Source of the DNA: Actinomadura luzonensis
Lineage (GTDB): Bacteria > Actinomycetota > Actinomycetes > Streptosporangiales > Streptosporangiaceae
NCBI RefSeq assembly: GCF_022664455.2
Contig: NZ_JAKRKC020000001.1
Location: 4,965,001 to 5,029,000, forward strand
Direction: 5' to 3'
DNA length: 64,000 nt
In this document: positions 8,510 to 16,647 of the stretch, one piece after another
Numbering within the stretch: position 1 is the first letter of the stretch
Layout of the letters: each line of letters starts with the position of its first letter
The notes under the pieces: generated by a model
Told to the model about the DNA's origin: nothing
Databases searched by the model: none
What the model saw: the letters and a program-made list of their open reading frames with translations, nothing else
Position numbers and translations under genes: made by a program

Positions 8510-9195
8510 AGCTCGCCCAGGCGGTAGCCCACGCCGCGCACCGTCCGCACGACCCCCGTCCCCAGCTTGTTGCGCAGGTAGTACACGTAGGTGTCCACGA
8601 TCGAGTCCGTCCGCGCGCCGTCGAAGACCCGCTGCCGCAGCGACGCGCGGGTGTGCACCTGGCTCGGCCGTGCGGCCAGGGCGCCGAGCAGCCGGCACTC
8701 CTGCGCCGACAGCGCGACCTGCCCGCCGCCGGGCAGCCGGACCAGGCGGGCCTCGGCGTCCAGCCAGCCCGCGCCGAGCGGCAGCAGCGCCGCCTGGTCG
8801 AGGTTCCTGCGGTGCAGCGCCCGCACCCGGGCCAGCAGCTCCTCGACGTCGAACGGCTTGACCAGGTAGTCCTCGGCGCCCGCGTCGAGCCCGGCGACCC
8901 GGTCGGCGACCGCGCCGAAGGCGGTCAGCACCAGCACGGGCGTGGTGACCGCCCGCCGGCGCAGCCGCCGCAGCAGGTCGATGCCGTCCAGCGCGGGCAG
9001 GCCGCGGTCCACGATGAGCACGTCGTACGAGCGGCTCAGCCCGAGGTGCAGCCCCCGCTGCCCCTCCGGGGCGAGGTCGACCGCGTATCCCTCCTCGCTG
9101 AACAGCCCGACCAGCATGTGCGCGAGCTCGCGGTCGTCCTCGACCAGCAGCAGCCGACGGGTGGGCGGGTCGGCCGTGCCCGGTGTGCCAGCCAT
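8506..9195 (-). CDS. OmpR-family response regulator
   Basis: The 229-residue protein has a receiver domain with acidic pocket Glu19/Asp20/Asp21, phospho-acceptor Asp63 in LIVDRGLPALDG, Thr91 and Lys113 in DYLVKPF. It is followed by an OmpR/PhoB winged-helix DNA-binding domain (about 135-228) with LLGALAARPSQVHTRASLRQ and VDTYVYYLRNKL. It is the first gene of a coupled regulator-kinase pair. A short palindrome (TGACA-TCCT-TGTCA) starts 11 bp upstream of the ATG and could be an autoregulatory site. Targets are unknown; the antiporter and redox operon immediately upstream are plausible neighbours. Confidence 0.93.
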   Translation of the reverse strand: MAGTPGTADPPTRRLLLVEDDRELAHMLVGLFSEEGYAVDLAPEGQRGLHLGLSRSYDVLIVDRGLPALDGIDLLRRLRRRAVTTPVLVLTAFGAVADRVAGLDAGAEDYLVKPFDVEELLARVRALHRRNLDQAALLPLGAGWLDAEARLVRLPGGGQVALSAQECRLLGALAARPSQVHTRASLRQRVFDGARTDSIVDTYVYYLRNKLGTGVVRTVRGVGYRLGEL

Positions 9196-9205
9196 CAGAC
9201 CACGT

Positions 9206-9219
9206 TGACATCCTTGTCA
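9206..9219. promoter_or_regulatory. Palindrome upstream of response regulator
   Basis: TGACA-TCCT-TGTCA is a perfect 5-bp inverted repeat between the antiporter stop and the response regulator start. It could be an operator for the regulator itself. Only one copy is visible, so support is weak. Confidence 0.3.
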
Positions 9220-9276
9220 GGGAATTACCAGATCCACTGGCGCACCCGCCCGCGGCCGCCGCCGTGACCTGCGCGA

Positions 9277-10608
9277 TCATCCAGAATTGGTCCTGACGAA
9301 GGCGCTTTCCTCCGCCGGTGGCACGGCCGGTTCGAGGCGGCCGGGCAGCGCCAGCTTGTACAGCGGCAGCGCGCCCGCGGTGGTGAGCACGGCCACCAGC
9401 ACGAGCATGGCGAACAGCTCCCGGGTGATCATGCCCTGGGCCAGCCCGATGTTGATGAAGATCAGGATCATCAGGCCGCGGGCGTTCATCAGCCCGCCCA
9501 CCGCGTACGACTCCCGCCAGCCGAACCCGATCCCCCGCATCGCGAGCGCGCACCCGAAGTACTTGCCGCAGAACCCGGCGGCCAGGATCAGCAGGAAAGC
9601 CCCCACCATGGCGCCGCCCGCCAGCCCGCCGAGCTGCGTGTTCAGCCCGGAGAAGGTGAAGAAGACCGGCAGCAGCAGGGTCGAGACGACCTCCATCATG
9701 CGGCCGTGCAGCGCCTGGCGGAAGGCGGCGTCGCGCGGCATGGCGAGGCCCGCGAAGAAGCCGCCGAAGACCGAGTAGACGCCGATCCAGTCGGTGATCC
9801 AGCCGGCGGCGAGCGGGATCAGCACGACCGCGTACATGACGCCGGGGCCGAAGCGCCCGGTGCGGGCCACGGCCCGGCCCATGGGCCGCAGCAGCGGCGC
9901 GACGACCTTGAGCATGACGACGGCGAACACCGCGGTCAGCGCGATCGTGGGCAGCGCCCCCGCCGGCCCGGAGCCGAGGTGCATGGCGGACAGCACGGCG
10001 AGCAGGCACCAGGCGAGGGCGTCGTCGATGGAGGCGGCCAGCAGGGTCAGCCTGCCGAGCGGGGAGTTCTCCAGGCCGCGCTCGTACAGGATCCTGGCCA
10101 GCATCGGGAAGGCGGTCAGCGACAGCGCGCCGCCGACGAACAGGGCGAACTGCAGCGGGCTGACGTCGGGCCTGGACAGCAGGCCGTGCAGGAGCAGCCC
10201 GGCGCCGGCGCCGAGCAGCAGGGACGGCAGCACGCCCGAGGCGGCCAGCACGCCCGCCCTGCGGACCTCGCCCGGGGTGCGGGCGCTGTGATCGAGACCG
10301 GCGCCGACCAGGAACATGTAGAGGGTCAGGCCGATCGTGCTGAGCACGTACAGGACGGGCCGGACCGCCTGCGGGAACAGCGCGGCCTGGGCCTCGGGGA
10401 AGAGCCGGCCGAGCAGGGTGGGGCCGAGCAGCACGCCGGCGACCATCTCGCCGAGGACGCGCGGCTGCATGACGAGCTGCGCCAGCCGGCCACAGACGGC
10501 GGCGGTGATCAGGATGGCGACGAGGGCGGGCAGGACCTGGAGCGCGAGCGCCAGGTTCGGGTCGGGGGCGTTGGCGGTGGTGGCGGTGGCGGTGGCGAGC
10601 AGGGGCAT
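9277..10608 (-). CDS. Cation/proton antiporter (CPA2, KefB/NapA-like)
   Basis: A 443-residue polytopic membrane protein with about 12-13 hydrophobic helices. The CPA2 ion-binding signature appears as LLAASIDDALAWCLLA, with the paired aspartates of electrogenic Na+/H+ or K+/H+ antiporters. LGEMVAGVLLGPTLLGR near the N-terminus is also typical. No C-terminal TrkA-N (RCK) domain is present, unlike KefB/KefC. The gene follows the P450-like gene by 40 bp on the same strand, so it is probably the last gene of the redox operon. Its role there could be pH or ion homeostasis, but this is inference from position. Confidence 0.9.
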   Translation of the reverse strand: MPLLATATATTANAPDPNLALALQVLPALVAILITAAVCGRLAQLVMQPRVLGEMVAGVLLGPTLLGRLFPEAQAALFPQAVRPVLYVLSTIGLTLYMFLVGAGLDHSARTPGEVRRAGVLAASGVLPSLLLGAGAGLLLHGLLSRPDVSPLQFALFVGGALSLTAFPMLARILYERGLENSPLGRLTLLAASIDDALAWCLLAVLSAMHLGSGPAGALPTIALTAVFAVVMLKVVAPLLRPMGRAVARTGRFGPGVMYAVVLIPLAAGWITDWIGVYSVFGGFFAGLAMPRDAAFRQALHGRMMEVVSTLLLPVFFTFSGLNTQLGGLAGGAMVGAFLLILAAGFCGKYFGCALAMRGIGFGWRESYAVGGLMNARGLMILIFINIGLAQGMITRELFAMLVLVAVLTTAGALPLYKLALPGRLEPAVPPAEESAFVRTNSG

Positions 10609-10648
10609 GCCGGTTCTCCGTACGACGGTCGGGGACGGCGGTCGGGGG

Positions 10649-11974
10649 TCACGGGCGGGCGGCGCGGGCGAAGTGGCGTTCGCACAGGCGCAGGCGGCGG
10701 GCGTCCCACACCATGTACGTGCCGAGCACGAGCTGGACGAGGCTGCGCCAGACGTCCTCCCAGCGGTCGCGCAGCCGCATGCGGGCCAGCGCCGCGCGGG
10801 CGGGCGGGGGCGCGCCGAGCGGGAGCAGCAGGCAGGGCCCCCGGTTGGGCAGCGACCGGGTGTGCCCGGCGGAGGTGGCGAGGGCGTAGCGGCCGAGCAC
10901 CTCCCTGGTCACGGCCCGCATCACGACGGGGGCGAGCCCCCGGGCGGGGCAGGGACGGTTGGCGGGCACGCCGAACGGCAGGTGGTTGAGGTCCTTGGCG
11001 GCGGGCCCGGCGAACCGGGAGGGGTCGAACCGGCCGGGGTCGGCGTGCCCGGCGCGGTGGAAGGCGGGGTAGTCGAAGCAGAGCACCGACCCCGCCGGGA
11101 GCACCCGCCCGCCGCCGAGGTCGACGGGCGCGGTGGTGACCCGGTGGGCGATGCCGAAGAGGGGGTGGAGCCGCAGGCTCTCGGCGATCACCCGGTCGAG
11201 GTGGCGGTCGTCGCCGCGGCGGGCCTCCTCCTGCGCGGCCGGGTGCTGGGCGAGGGTCATGAGCAGGTGCGCCATGGCCTCCGAGAGCTGGACGACGGCG
11301 GTGTTGAAGAACGCGCCCTGCAGGTAGTGGGCCTGCTGCAACGGCGTCAGCCCGGGCGGCAGCGGCACCCGGACCCGGTCCAGGCGGCCGAGCAGGTGCC
11401 GGGTGAGCCGGTCGCGGCGGTCCATGTGGCGCAGGCCGCAGCACTTGAGCGCGGTGACGACGTCGTCGGCGTTGGCCGCCACCAGGTCGCGGGACTCCGG
11501 CGGGCAGGGCTCGGCGAAGACCAGCTCCCAGGCGAACCCGGCCCACAGCGGCATCATGAGGTCGCGCAGCCGCACCCGGCCGGCGACCCCGCCGAGGGCG
11601 CGGGCGGCGTGCCGGCGGGCCAGCGCCTCGGCCTCGGCGCGGGGCACGGCGAGCAGGGCGCGGGTGGTGCGGGCGACGGCGTCGTAGCGCTCCCCCGCCT
11701 CCAGGTGCTCCTGGTGCATCTCGGGGCCGGGCGCGAGCCAGTACCAGAACAGGTCCGACAGCGCCGCTCCCCGGCTGCGGCCGGTCGCGGCCGGGTGGGC
11801 GTACAGCTCCTTGAACCGCTCGACGCCCACCAGATCGCCGGGCACGGGGATGCCCTCGTCGCCGTTGATCCGGTTGAAGACCAGGACCCGCAGCGCGACG
11901 ACCCGGCCGGGCAGCCACCACGGCAGGCTCGCCAGGACGGCGGCGGCCAGCGTGAGCAGGGCGGCGGTCAGCAT
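10649..11974 (-). CDS. Cytochrome P450-like protein with N-terminal membrane anchor
   Basis: The start ATG 11974 overlaps the end of the hydroxyacid oxidase gene by 7 bp, giving 441 residues. Two P450 hallmarks are visible: the helix-K ExxR as ESLRLHPLFG, and a Cys heme-ligand loop in PFGVPANRPCPARGLAP. That loop has one extra residue between Phe and Cys relative to the usual FxxGxxxCxG, and lacks its second Gly. The N-terminus is a hydrophobic helix (about 3-24), suggesting membrane anchoring, which is unusual for a bacterial P450. Redox partners are not encoded next to it, except the flavoprotein two genes upstream. Confidence 0.8.
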   Translation of the reverse strand: MLTAALLTLAAAVLASLPWWLPGRVVALRVLVFNRINGDEGIPVPGDLVGVERFKELYAHPAATGRSRGAALSDLFWYWLAPGPEMHQEHLEAGERYDAVARTTRALLAVPRAEAEALARRHAARALGGVAGRVRLRDLMMPLWAGFAWELVFAEPCPPESRDLVAANADDVVTALKCCGLRHMDRRDRLTRHLLGRLDRVRVPLPPGLTPLQQAHYLQGAFFNTAVVQLSEAMAHLLMTLAQHPAAQEEARRGDDRHLDRVIAESLRLHPLFGIAHRVTTAPVDLGGGRVLPAGSVLCFDYPAFHRAGHADPGRFDPSRFAGPAAKDLNHLPFGVPANRPCPARGLAPVVMRAVTREVLGRYALATSAGHTRSLPNRGPCLLLPLGAPPPARAALARMRLRDRWEDVWRSLVQLVLGTYMVWDARRLRLCERHFARAARP

Positions 11975-13092
11975 GTCCGCCGCACCAGGTCCGGGGTGAG
12001 GCCGGCGGGCGAGGCGCAGCCGCACAGCGTGAGCGCCTGCTCGACCTCGGCGCGCAGCAGGGCCAGGACGCGGGCCACGCCCGCTTCGCCGCCGGCGGCG
12101 AGGCCCCAGAGCACCGGGCGGCCGACCGCGACCGCCGTGGCGCCGAGCGCCAGGGCCTTCAGCACGTCGGTGCCGCGCCGCACGCCGCCGTCCAGCAGCA
12201 CCGGGACGGCGCCGCCGGTCGCGGCGGCGACGTCCGGCAGCAGGTCGATCGCGGCGGGGACGGTGTCGAGCTGCCGGCCGCCGTGGTTGGACACCATGAT
12301 CGCGGCGACGCCGTGCTCCAGGGCGAGGCGGGCGTCGGCGGGGTGGGTGACGCCCTTGAGCACGATGGGCAGGCCGGTGGCGGCGCGGAGCCGGTCGAGG
12401 TCGGCCCACGACAGGCGGGGATCCATGACGATCGGCCGCACCGGGCCGCCGCGGTCGTCGTCCCGCTCGCCGCCTGTGCCCTCGCCCGGGCCCTCGCCCG
12501 GGTCGTCGCGGAGGTTCTCGCAGCGCAGGTGACCGGGCAGGTCGTGGAAGCCGTTGCGCAGGTCGCGCTCGCGCCGCCCGAACACCGGCGAGTCGGCGGT
12601 GACGACCAGCGCCTCGCAGCCGGCCCGCGCCGCCCGGCGGGCCAGCCGCACGGTGAAGTCGGCGTCCGGCTGCAGGTAGAGCTGGAACCACAGGCGGGCC
12701 CCCGGCGCGGCGGCGGCCACGTCCTCGACGGCGACGGTCGAGGCCATGCTGACGATCATGACGGTGCCGGCGGCGGCCGCCGCGCGCGCGGTGGCGCGCT
12801 CCCCCTCGGGGTCGGCGAGCCGGTGGAAGGCGGTCGGCGCGATCACCACCGGCAGGGCGGCGGGCCGGCCGAGCAGGGTGATCGCGGGGTCGGCCGGGCC
12901 GGCGCCGCGCAGCACCCGGGGCAGCAGGCCGAGCCGGGCGAAGGCGGCCTCGTTGGCGCGGACGGTGACCTCGTCGCCCGCGCCGCCCGCGAAGTAGTCG
13001 TAGTGGACGGGGTCCAGCCGGGCGCGGGCGGCCGCCTCGACCTCGCGCAACGTCCACGGCTCGGCGGCGACCCCGCCCATGGTCCCGTTCAT
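11968..13092 (-). CDS. FMN-dependent alpha-hydroxyacid oxidase/dehydrogenase (lactate/glycolate oxidase family)
   Basis: A 374-residue TIM-barrel flavoenzyme. Family landmarks include HYDYFAGGAGDE at the N-terminus (substrate Tyr), VLKGVTHPADA (flavin Lys), VSNHGGRQLD with catalytic His and substrate Arg, and LLDGGVRRGTDVLKALALGA binding FMN phosphate. It therefore probably oxidises an L-2-hydroxyacid to the 2-oxoacid, passing electrons to O2 or to a carrier. A Gly/Asp/Glu-rich loop (EGPGEGTGG then ERDDDRGG) sits in the loop 4 region that is variable in this family. The start ATG overlaps the upstream stop as ATGA, so it is coupled to the flavoprotein. Which hydroxyacid is used is unknown. 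Confidence 0.9.
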   Translation of the reverse strand: MNGTMGGVAAEPWTLREVEAAARARLDPVHYDYFAGGAGDEVTVRANEAAFARLGLLPRVLRGAGPADPAITLLGRPAALPVVIAPTAFHRLADPEGERATARAAAAAGTVMIVSMASTVAVEDVAAAAPGARLWFQLYLQPDADFTVRLARRAARAGCEALVVTADSPVFGRRERDLRNGFHDLPGHLRCENLRDDPGEGPGEGTGGERDDDRGGPVRPIVMDPRLSWADLDRLRAATGLPIVLKGVTHPADARLALEHGVAAIMVSNHGGRQLDTVPAAIDLLPDVAAATGGAVPVLLDGGVRRGTDVLKALALGATAVAVGRPVLWGLAAGGEAGVARVLALLRAEVEQALTLCGCASPAGLTPDLVRRTC

Positions 13093-14660
13093 GACGCCGG
13101 GGAGGCCGCGGCGCCGCAGCGGGCGAAGAAGGCCCGCAGCGGCTCGGCGTGGACCTCCTCGGAGTTCCACTCGTTCTCCAGGTTCTCGGTGATGTGGTGG
13201 ACGGCGGGCGGCCGGCCCGGCAGCAGGTGACGGACCACGGGGTGCAGGTAGTGGCCCTCGTGGGCGCGGGCGGAGTCGCCCTGGCCGATCCGGGCCACCT
13301 GCACGTCGAACGGGTCGTGCTTGTCGTGGTCGGGGCCGTACTCCAGGGTGATCGCGACGTGGCCGCCGTCGCCGACCGGCGGGCCCTGCAGGTCGTACGG
13401 CACCTCCTCCAGGTAGCGGGCGGTGCCGTCGCCGCCGGGCACGATGACGTCGGCCAGCAGCCCGAACTGCTGCCACAGCCCCGAGGTGCGGTTGACCCGG
13501 TCGAGGACGGCCGCGGCCAGGGCGCCCGGCTCGTCCGGCAGGACGCGGGCGGGCCAGGGGACGCCGTGGTGGCGCAGTTCGAGCAGCCGGTGCAGGGCGC
13601 GCGTGCCGTACCGGAAGCCGTGGATGAAGCCGCTGGTGCCGCGCTTCCAGTCGCGCGACTGGGTGATGGTGCCGGCGAAGTACAGCCCGGGGACGTCCAC
13701 CGACTCGTAGGCGGGGGTGAGCGCCGGGAAGCGGCCGTCCACGGCGAGCGCGGGCCGGCAGCCGGGGGCGAAGACGGAGGCGTCGAAGCGGAAGCCGGTG
13801 CACAGGATGACCCGGTCGTACGGGATGTCCTTGGTGACCTCGTCCACGCGGGTGAAGGCGACGGTCACCAGATAGGTGCCGTCGGGGCGGCGGGCGATGC
13901 GGCGGACGTGGCCGTCGAGCAGCGCGTTCTGGGACTTGAGCTGGTAGGTGTCGAGCAGGCCGTTGTTGACCGCGCGCAGGTGGCCGACGTAGTGGGTGCG
14001 CCATGCCAGGCGGACGGAGTTCGGCCCGGCGACGTGGATGACGGCGGCGGTCTCGATGAGGTTGTCGGCGGTCTCGAAGGCCGAGTTGCCCTTGCCGATG
14101 ATCAGCACCCGCTGCCCGAGGTAGCCGGCGGGGTCGGTGGGGGCCTCGCCGTACAGCTCGGCCGTCTCGACGCCGGGGATGGGCGGGACGTTGGGCAGGC
14201 TGACGCCGGTCGCGACGATGACCCGTTCCGCCCGGTACGTCCGCCCGTGCTGGTCGGTGACCTCGAACGGCCCCGGCCGGGCGACCCGGACCACCCGCGT
14301 GTCGCAGGTGACGCGCAGGCCGGCGTGCGCGGCGTAGTCGCCGAGGTAGCGGACCATGTCGTCGGCGTGCGGGAAGTAGCGGTCGCTGTAGCGGGTGAAC
14401 AGCGGGGCCGGGTCGCCGTCGTCGGCGAGCAGCGAGTTCCAGTCCATGCGGAGGTTGAGCTCGGGGTCGTCCCAGCCGGTGTGCTTCTTGTTGATCGAGA
14501 TCAGCGTGCGGTGGCGCGGGAAGGCGCGGAAGAACGTGCCGGGCGCGGGGCCGGCCTCCAGGATGCGGTAGTCCCGCCCCGCACGGTGCAGGTGGTAGCC
14601 GAGCTGCAGGCCCGCCGGGCCCGCGCCGATCACCAGGTACTCCAGGACGTGGTCAGGCAC
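13089..14660 (-). CDS. FOXRED2-like FAD-dependent oxidoreductase
   Basis: The start was set at GTG 14660 because GGAGGAG lies 6 nt upstream; the 523-residue product begins just before LEYLVIGAGPAGLQLGYHL, the FAD-binding Rossmann motif. A second nucleotide motif is LIIGKGNSAFETADNL. From memory the protein aligns over most of its length with eukaryotic FOXRED2/ERFAD: RHRTLISINKKHTG, NLRMDWNSLL, ATHYVG-like THYVGHLRAVNNGLLDTYQ, and SGFIHGFRYGTRALHRLLE. Human FOXRED2 is an ER flavoprotein linked to glycoprotein quality control; this bacterial copy has no signal peptide. It is the first gene of a coupled operon with the hydroxyacid oxidase and P450-like genes. The substrate is unknown. Confidence 0.85.
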   Translation of the reverse strand: MPDHVLEYLVIGAGPAGLQLGYHLHRAGRDYRILEAGPAPGTFFRAFPRHRTLISINKKHTGWDDPELNLRMDWNSLLADDGDPAPLFTRYSDRYFPHADDMVRYLGDYAAHAGLRVTCDTRVVRVARPGPFEVTDQHGRTYRAERVIVATGVSLPNVPPIPGVETAELYGEAPTDPAGYLGQRVLIIGKGNSAFETADNLIETAAVIHVAGPNSVRLAWRTHYVGHLRAVNNGLLDTYQLKSQNALLDGHVRRIARRPDGTYLVTVAFTRVDEVTKDIPYDRVILCTGFRFDASVFAPGCRPALAVDGRFPALTPAYESVDVPGLYFAGTITQSRDWKRGTSGFIHGFRYGTRALHRLLELRHHGVPWPARVLPDEPGALAAAVLDRVNRTSGLWQQFGLLADVIVPGGDGTARYLEEVPYDLQGPPVGDGGHVAITLEYGPDHDKHDPFDVQVARIGQGDSARAHEGHYLHPVVRHLLPGRPPAVHHITENLENEWNSEEVHAEPLRAFFARCGAAASPAS

Positions 14661-14759
14661 TGACGCCTCCTCCACCGGGTGGTTGCCAGGACGACGCCAG
14701 TGTGGCCGGGTGATTCTCAGAGCTTGCTCAGAGAACGCCTCCCGGAGGCCCGGCTGCCG

Positions 14760-15773
14760 TCAGCCCCCGCACTCCGTCAGCAGCGAGTCGATCCTGGCCC
14801 TGGTGAGCGGCCGCCGCAGCATCGCCCGCAACCGCGCCGCCGCCCTGACCCGGTTCTCCTCCGGCTCCTCCCCCTCCTCCGCCAGGGCCCGCCGGGCGTA
14901 GAACTCCAGCAGGTGGCCCTGCTCGGCGACGGCCATGGAGAAGTCGGCCGGACCGGACAGCCGCGCGGGCCCGCCCGCGTCCCGGTAGGCCCGGTACGCG
15001 GCTCCCGCCTGCCCGTCGGGGAGGTCGGCGAGCACCCTGGCCAGCTCCCACGCCGGGCGGGCCGGGCCGCAGTTCTCCCAGTCCAGCACCACGATCCCGC
15101 CGTCGGCGGCGCGGCGGACGTTGTCCGGCCCGAGGTCGCGGTGGCAGGTGACGAGCCCGTCCGGCGGGGGCGCCTCGACCACCTCCTCGGCCGCGACCAG
15201 CAGGGGCACCGCCGCCGTCAACGCCGCCCGCCAGCCGCCACCCCCACCGTCACCCCCGCCGTCACCCCCACCGTCACCCCCACCGTCACCCCCGCCGTCA
15301 CCCCCGCCGGCCTCTCTGACGCGCCGTGTGAGCGCCTCCCACCGGTCACGCCCGACCGGCTCGGCGAACCACGCCGCCACCGGCCCCGCAGCCGGATGCC
15401 CCACCCGGTGCACCCCGGCCGCCGCCGCCCCCAGCTCCTCCGCCCCCGCACGCCCGCCTTCGTCCTCCGGCACCAGATCCACCCACGCGTACACCCGCCA
15501 CCGGCCCTCGAACACCACGTCCCCGCCGTCCTCGGTGCGCACGGGCCGCGGCAGCCGCACCCCGGCCTCGGCGGCGGCGAGCTGGAACGCCACGTCCGCC
15601 CGCGCGTCCTCCTCCCGCACCGGCACCAGCGACTCCTTGACCGCCCACGACCCGCGCCGGGTGTCCAGCCGCCAGATGCGTCCCAGCTCACCGCGCGCCG
15701 CGTACCTGGCCGCCCCGGCCGGCTCCCCCAGCCCGTACGCCGCCGCCACCGCCCCCTCCGGCACCCCGCTCAC
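14760..15773 (-). CDS. Aminoglycoside phosphotransferase-family kinase (APH-like)
   Basis: The APH/choline-kinase fold is shown by the Brenner catalytic motif CHRDLGPDN and the metal-binding VLDWENCG. The N-lobe has RRGSWAVKESLVPV with the ATP Lys. The start was placed at GTG 15773, 8 nt behind AAGGGG; earlier in-frame codons exist. Between the N-lobe and the catalytic loop is a Gly/Asp tract (GGGD repeated five times) encoded by a 12-bp tandem repeat, likely a flexible linker. Family members phosphorylate antibiotics, sugars or other small molecules; nothing here fixes the substrate, and antibiotic resistance should not be assumed. Confidence 0.85.
   Translation of the reverse strand: MSGVPEGAVAAAYGLGEPAGAARYAARGELGRIWRLDTRRGSWAVKESLVPVREEDARADVAFQLAAAEAGVRLPRPVRTEDGGDVVFEGRWRVYAWVDLVPEDEGGRAGAEELGAAAAGVHRVGHPAAGPVAAWFAEPVGRDRWEALTRRVREAGGGDGGGDGGGDGGGDGGGDGGGGGWRAALTAAVPLLVAAEEVVEAPPPDGLVTCHRDLGPDNVRRAADGGIVVLDWENCGPARPAWELARVLADLPDGQAGAAYRAYRDAGGPARLSGPADFSMAVAEQGHLLEFYARRALAEEGEEPEENRVRAAARLRAMLRRPLTRARIDSLLTECGG
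15241..15300. repeat. 12-bp tandem repeat inside the phosphotransferase gene
   Basis: Five copies of CCCCC(A/G)CCGTCA. In frame on the minus strand they encode a Gly-Gly-Gly-Asp linker in the APH-like kinase. The repeats are too short and contiguous to be a CRISPR array. Confidence 0.9.
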
Positions 15774-15954
15774 GCCCCACACCCCTTGTCCCGGGAACCC
15801 TGCATCATGATCCGGATCCTCGGCCCGTACGCCCGGCCCCCGCAACCCGGACCCCGCCCGCTGCCCTCACAACGACCGATGAGTTCCGCCCCGCCTTGCC
15901 GTCTCCACGGGGAGAACCGTTCTTCGCATGGAGAGGACAAGGAGCGTGCACCCC

Positions 15955-16440
15955 ATGGAGCACGAGAACATGAGCGCCGCCCTGACCGTCGGCGTGCCCG
16001 CCGCGACGGTGTTCGCGGTGCTGGCCGACCCGACGAGCCACGCCGCGATCGACGGCACCGGCTGGGTGCGGAACGCCGCCGACCAGGCGCCCCTGGCCGA
16101 GGTCGGGCAGATCTTCCGGATGGACATGTACCACGTCAACCACCCGGACGGCGACTACCGGACGGCCAACAAGGTCATCGTCCTCGACCCGCCGCACGCC
16201 ATCGCCTGGCTGACGGGCGTGGAGAAGGACGACGGCCGCCTGGAGTTCGGCGGCTGGTTCTGGCGGTACGACCTCAGGCCGCTCGGCCCGTCCGGGACGG
16301 AGGTGACGCTCACCTACGACTGGTCGGCGGTGCCGCCGGCCGTCCGGGAGCGCATCCAGTTCCCGCCGTTCGGCCCCGACCACCTGGTCAACAGCCTGCG
16401 CCACCTCGCCGACCTGGTCTTCGCCAAGTCCTCGGCGTGA
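15955..16440 (+). CDS. SRPBCC-family protein (polyketide cyclase/AHSA1-like)
   Basis: A 161-residue START-like (SRPBCC) domain covers the whole protein: the N-terminal strand and helix PAATVFAVLADPTSHAAID, the central strands GQIFRMDMYHVN and YRTANKVIVLDPPHAIAW, and the C-terminal helix VNSLRHLADLVFA. This fold binds hydrophobic ligands. ATG 15955 was chosen because AAGGAG lies 10 nt upstream; an earlier in-frame ATG at 15928 has no such site. There is no catalytic signature. It is transcribed divergently from the phosphotransferase gene. Confidence 0.87.
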   Translation: MEHENMSAALTVGVPAATVFAVLADPTSHAAIDGTGWVRNAADQAPLAEVGQIFRMDMYHVNHPDGDYRTANKVIVLDPPHAIAWLTGVEKDDGRLEFGGWFWRYDLRPLGPSGTEVTLTYDWSAVPPAVRERIQFPPFGPDHLVNSLRHLADLVFAKSSA

Positions 16441-16500
16441 GCCGGAAGGCAGCACGGGTGTCCTGCTGACAACGCCGCGTGACACCCGTACCGTCGGAGC

Positions 16501-16647
16501 GTGAGCAACGACAGCGACGACGACCCGCCTCCCGTCTGCGGCACCTGCCTGGGCGCGGGCGGCGAGTGGATGAACCGGAACGGCAAGGCCGGGGGCCAGT
16601 CCACGTGGGTGACGTGCGGCTCCTGTTCGGGGACGGGCCGGCAGTGA
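16501..16647 (+). CDS. 48-aa CxxCxGxG zinc-finger miniprotein
   Basis: Starting at GTG 16501, the frame encodes 48 residues with two DnaJ-type zinc-binding motifs, CGTCLGAGG and CGSCSGTGR, separated by about 20 residues. The four cysteines would form one zinc centre like half of the DnaJ cysteine-rich domain. The stop TGA overlaps the start GTG of the next gene, a sign of translational coupling. No J-domain is present nearby. Similar stand-alone CxxCxGxG proteins are common in actinomycetes and usually lack an assigned role. It is too short for routine gene callers. Confidence 0.7.
   Translation: MSNDSDDDPPPVCGTCLGAGGEWMNRNGKAGGQSTWVTCGSCSGTGRQ

Noticed and set aside
9277..14660. Classical secondary-metabolite cluster
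   Set aside because: No PKS, NRPS, terpene or RiPP core enzyme is present next to the redox operon.
15241..15300. Possible CRISPR array from regular short repeats
   Set aside because: Repeats are 12 bp, contiguous, in frame with a kinase gene and have no spacers. The same holds for 7139-7198 and 44546-44617.
14760..15773. Antibiotic resistance gene
   Set aside because: The APH-like fold includes many kinases with other substrates; nothing in this sequence or its neighbours points to an aminoglycoside or other antibiotic.
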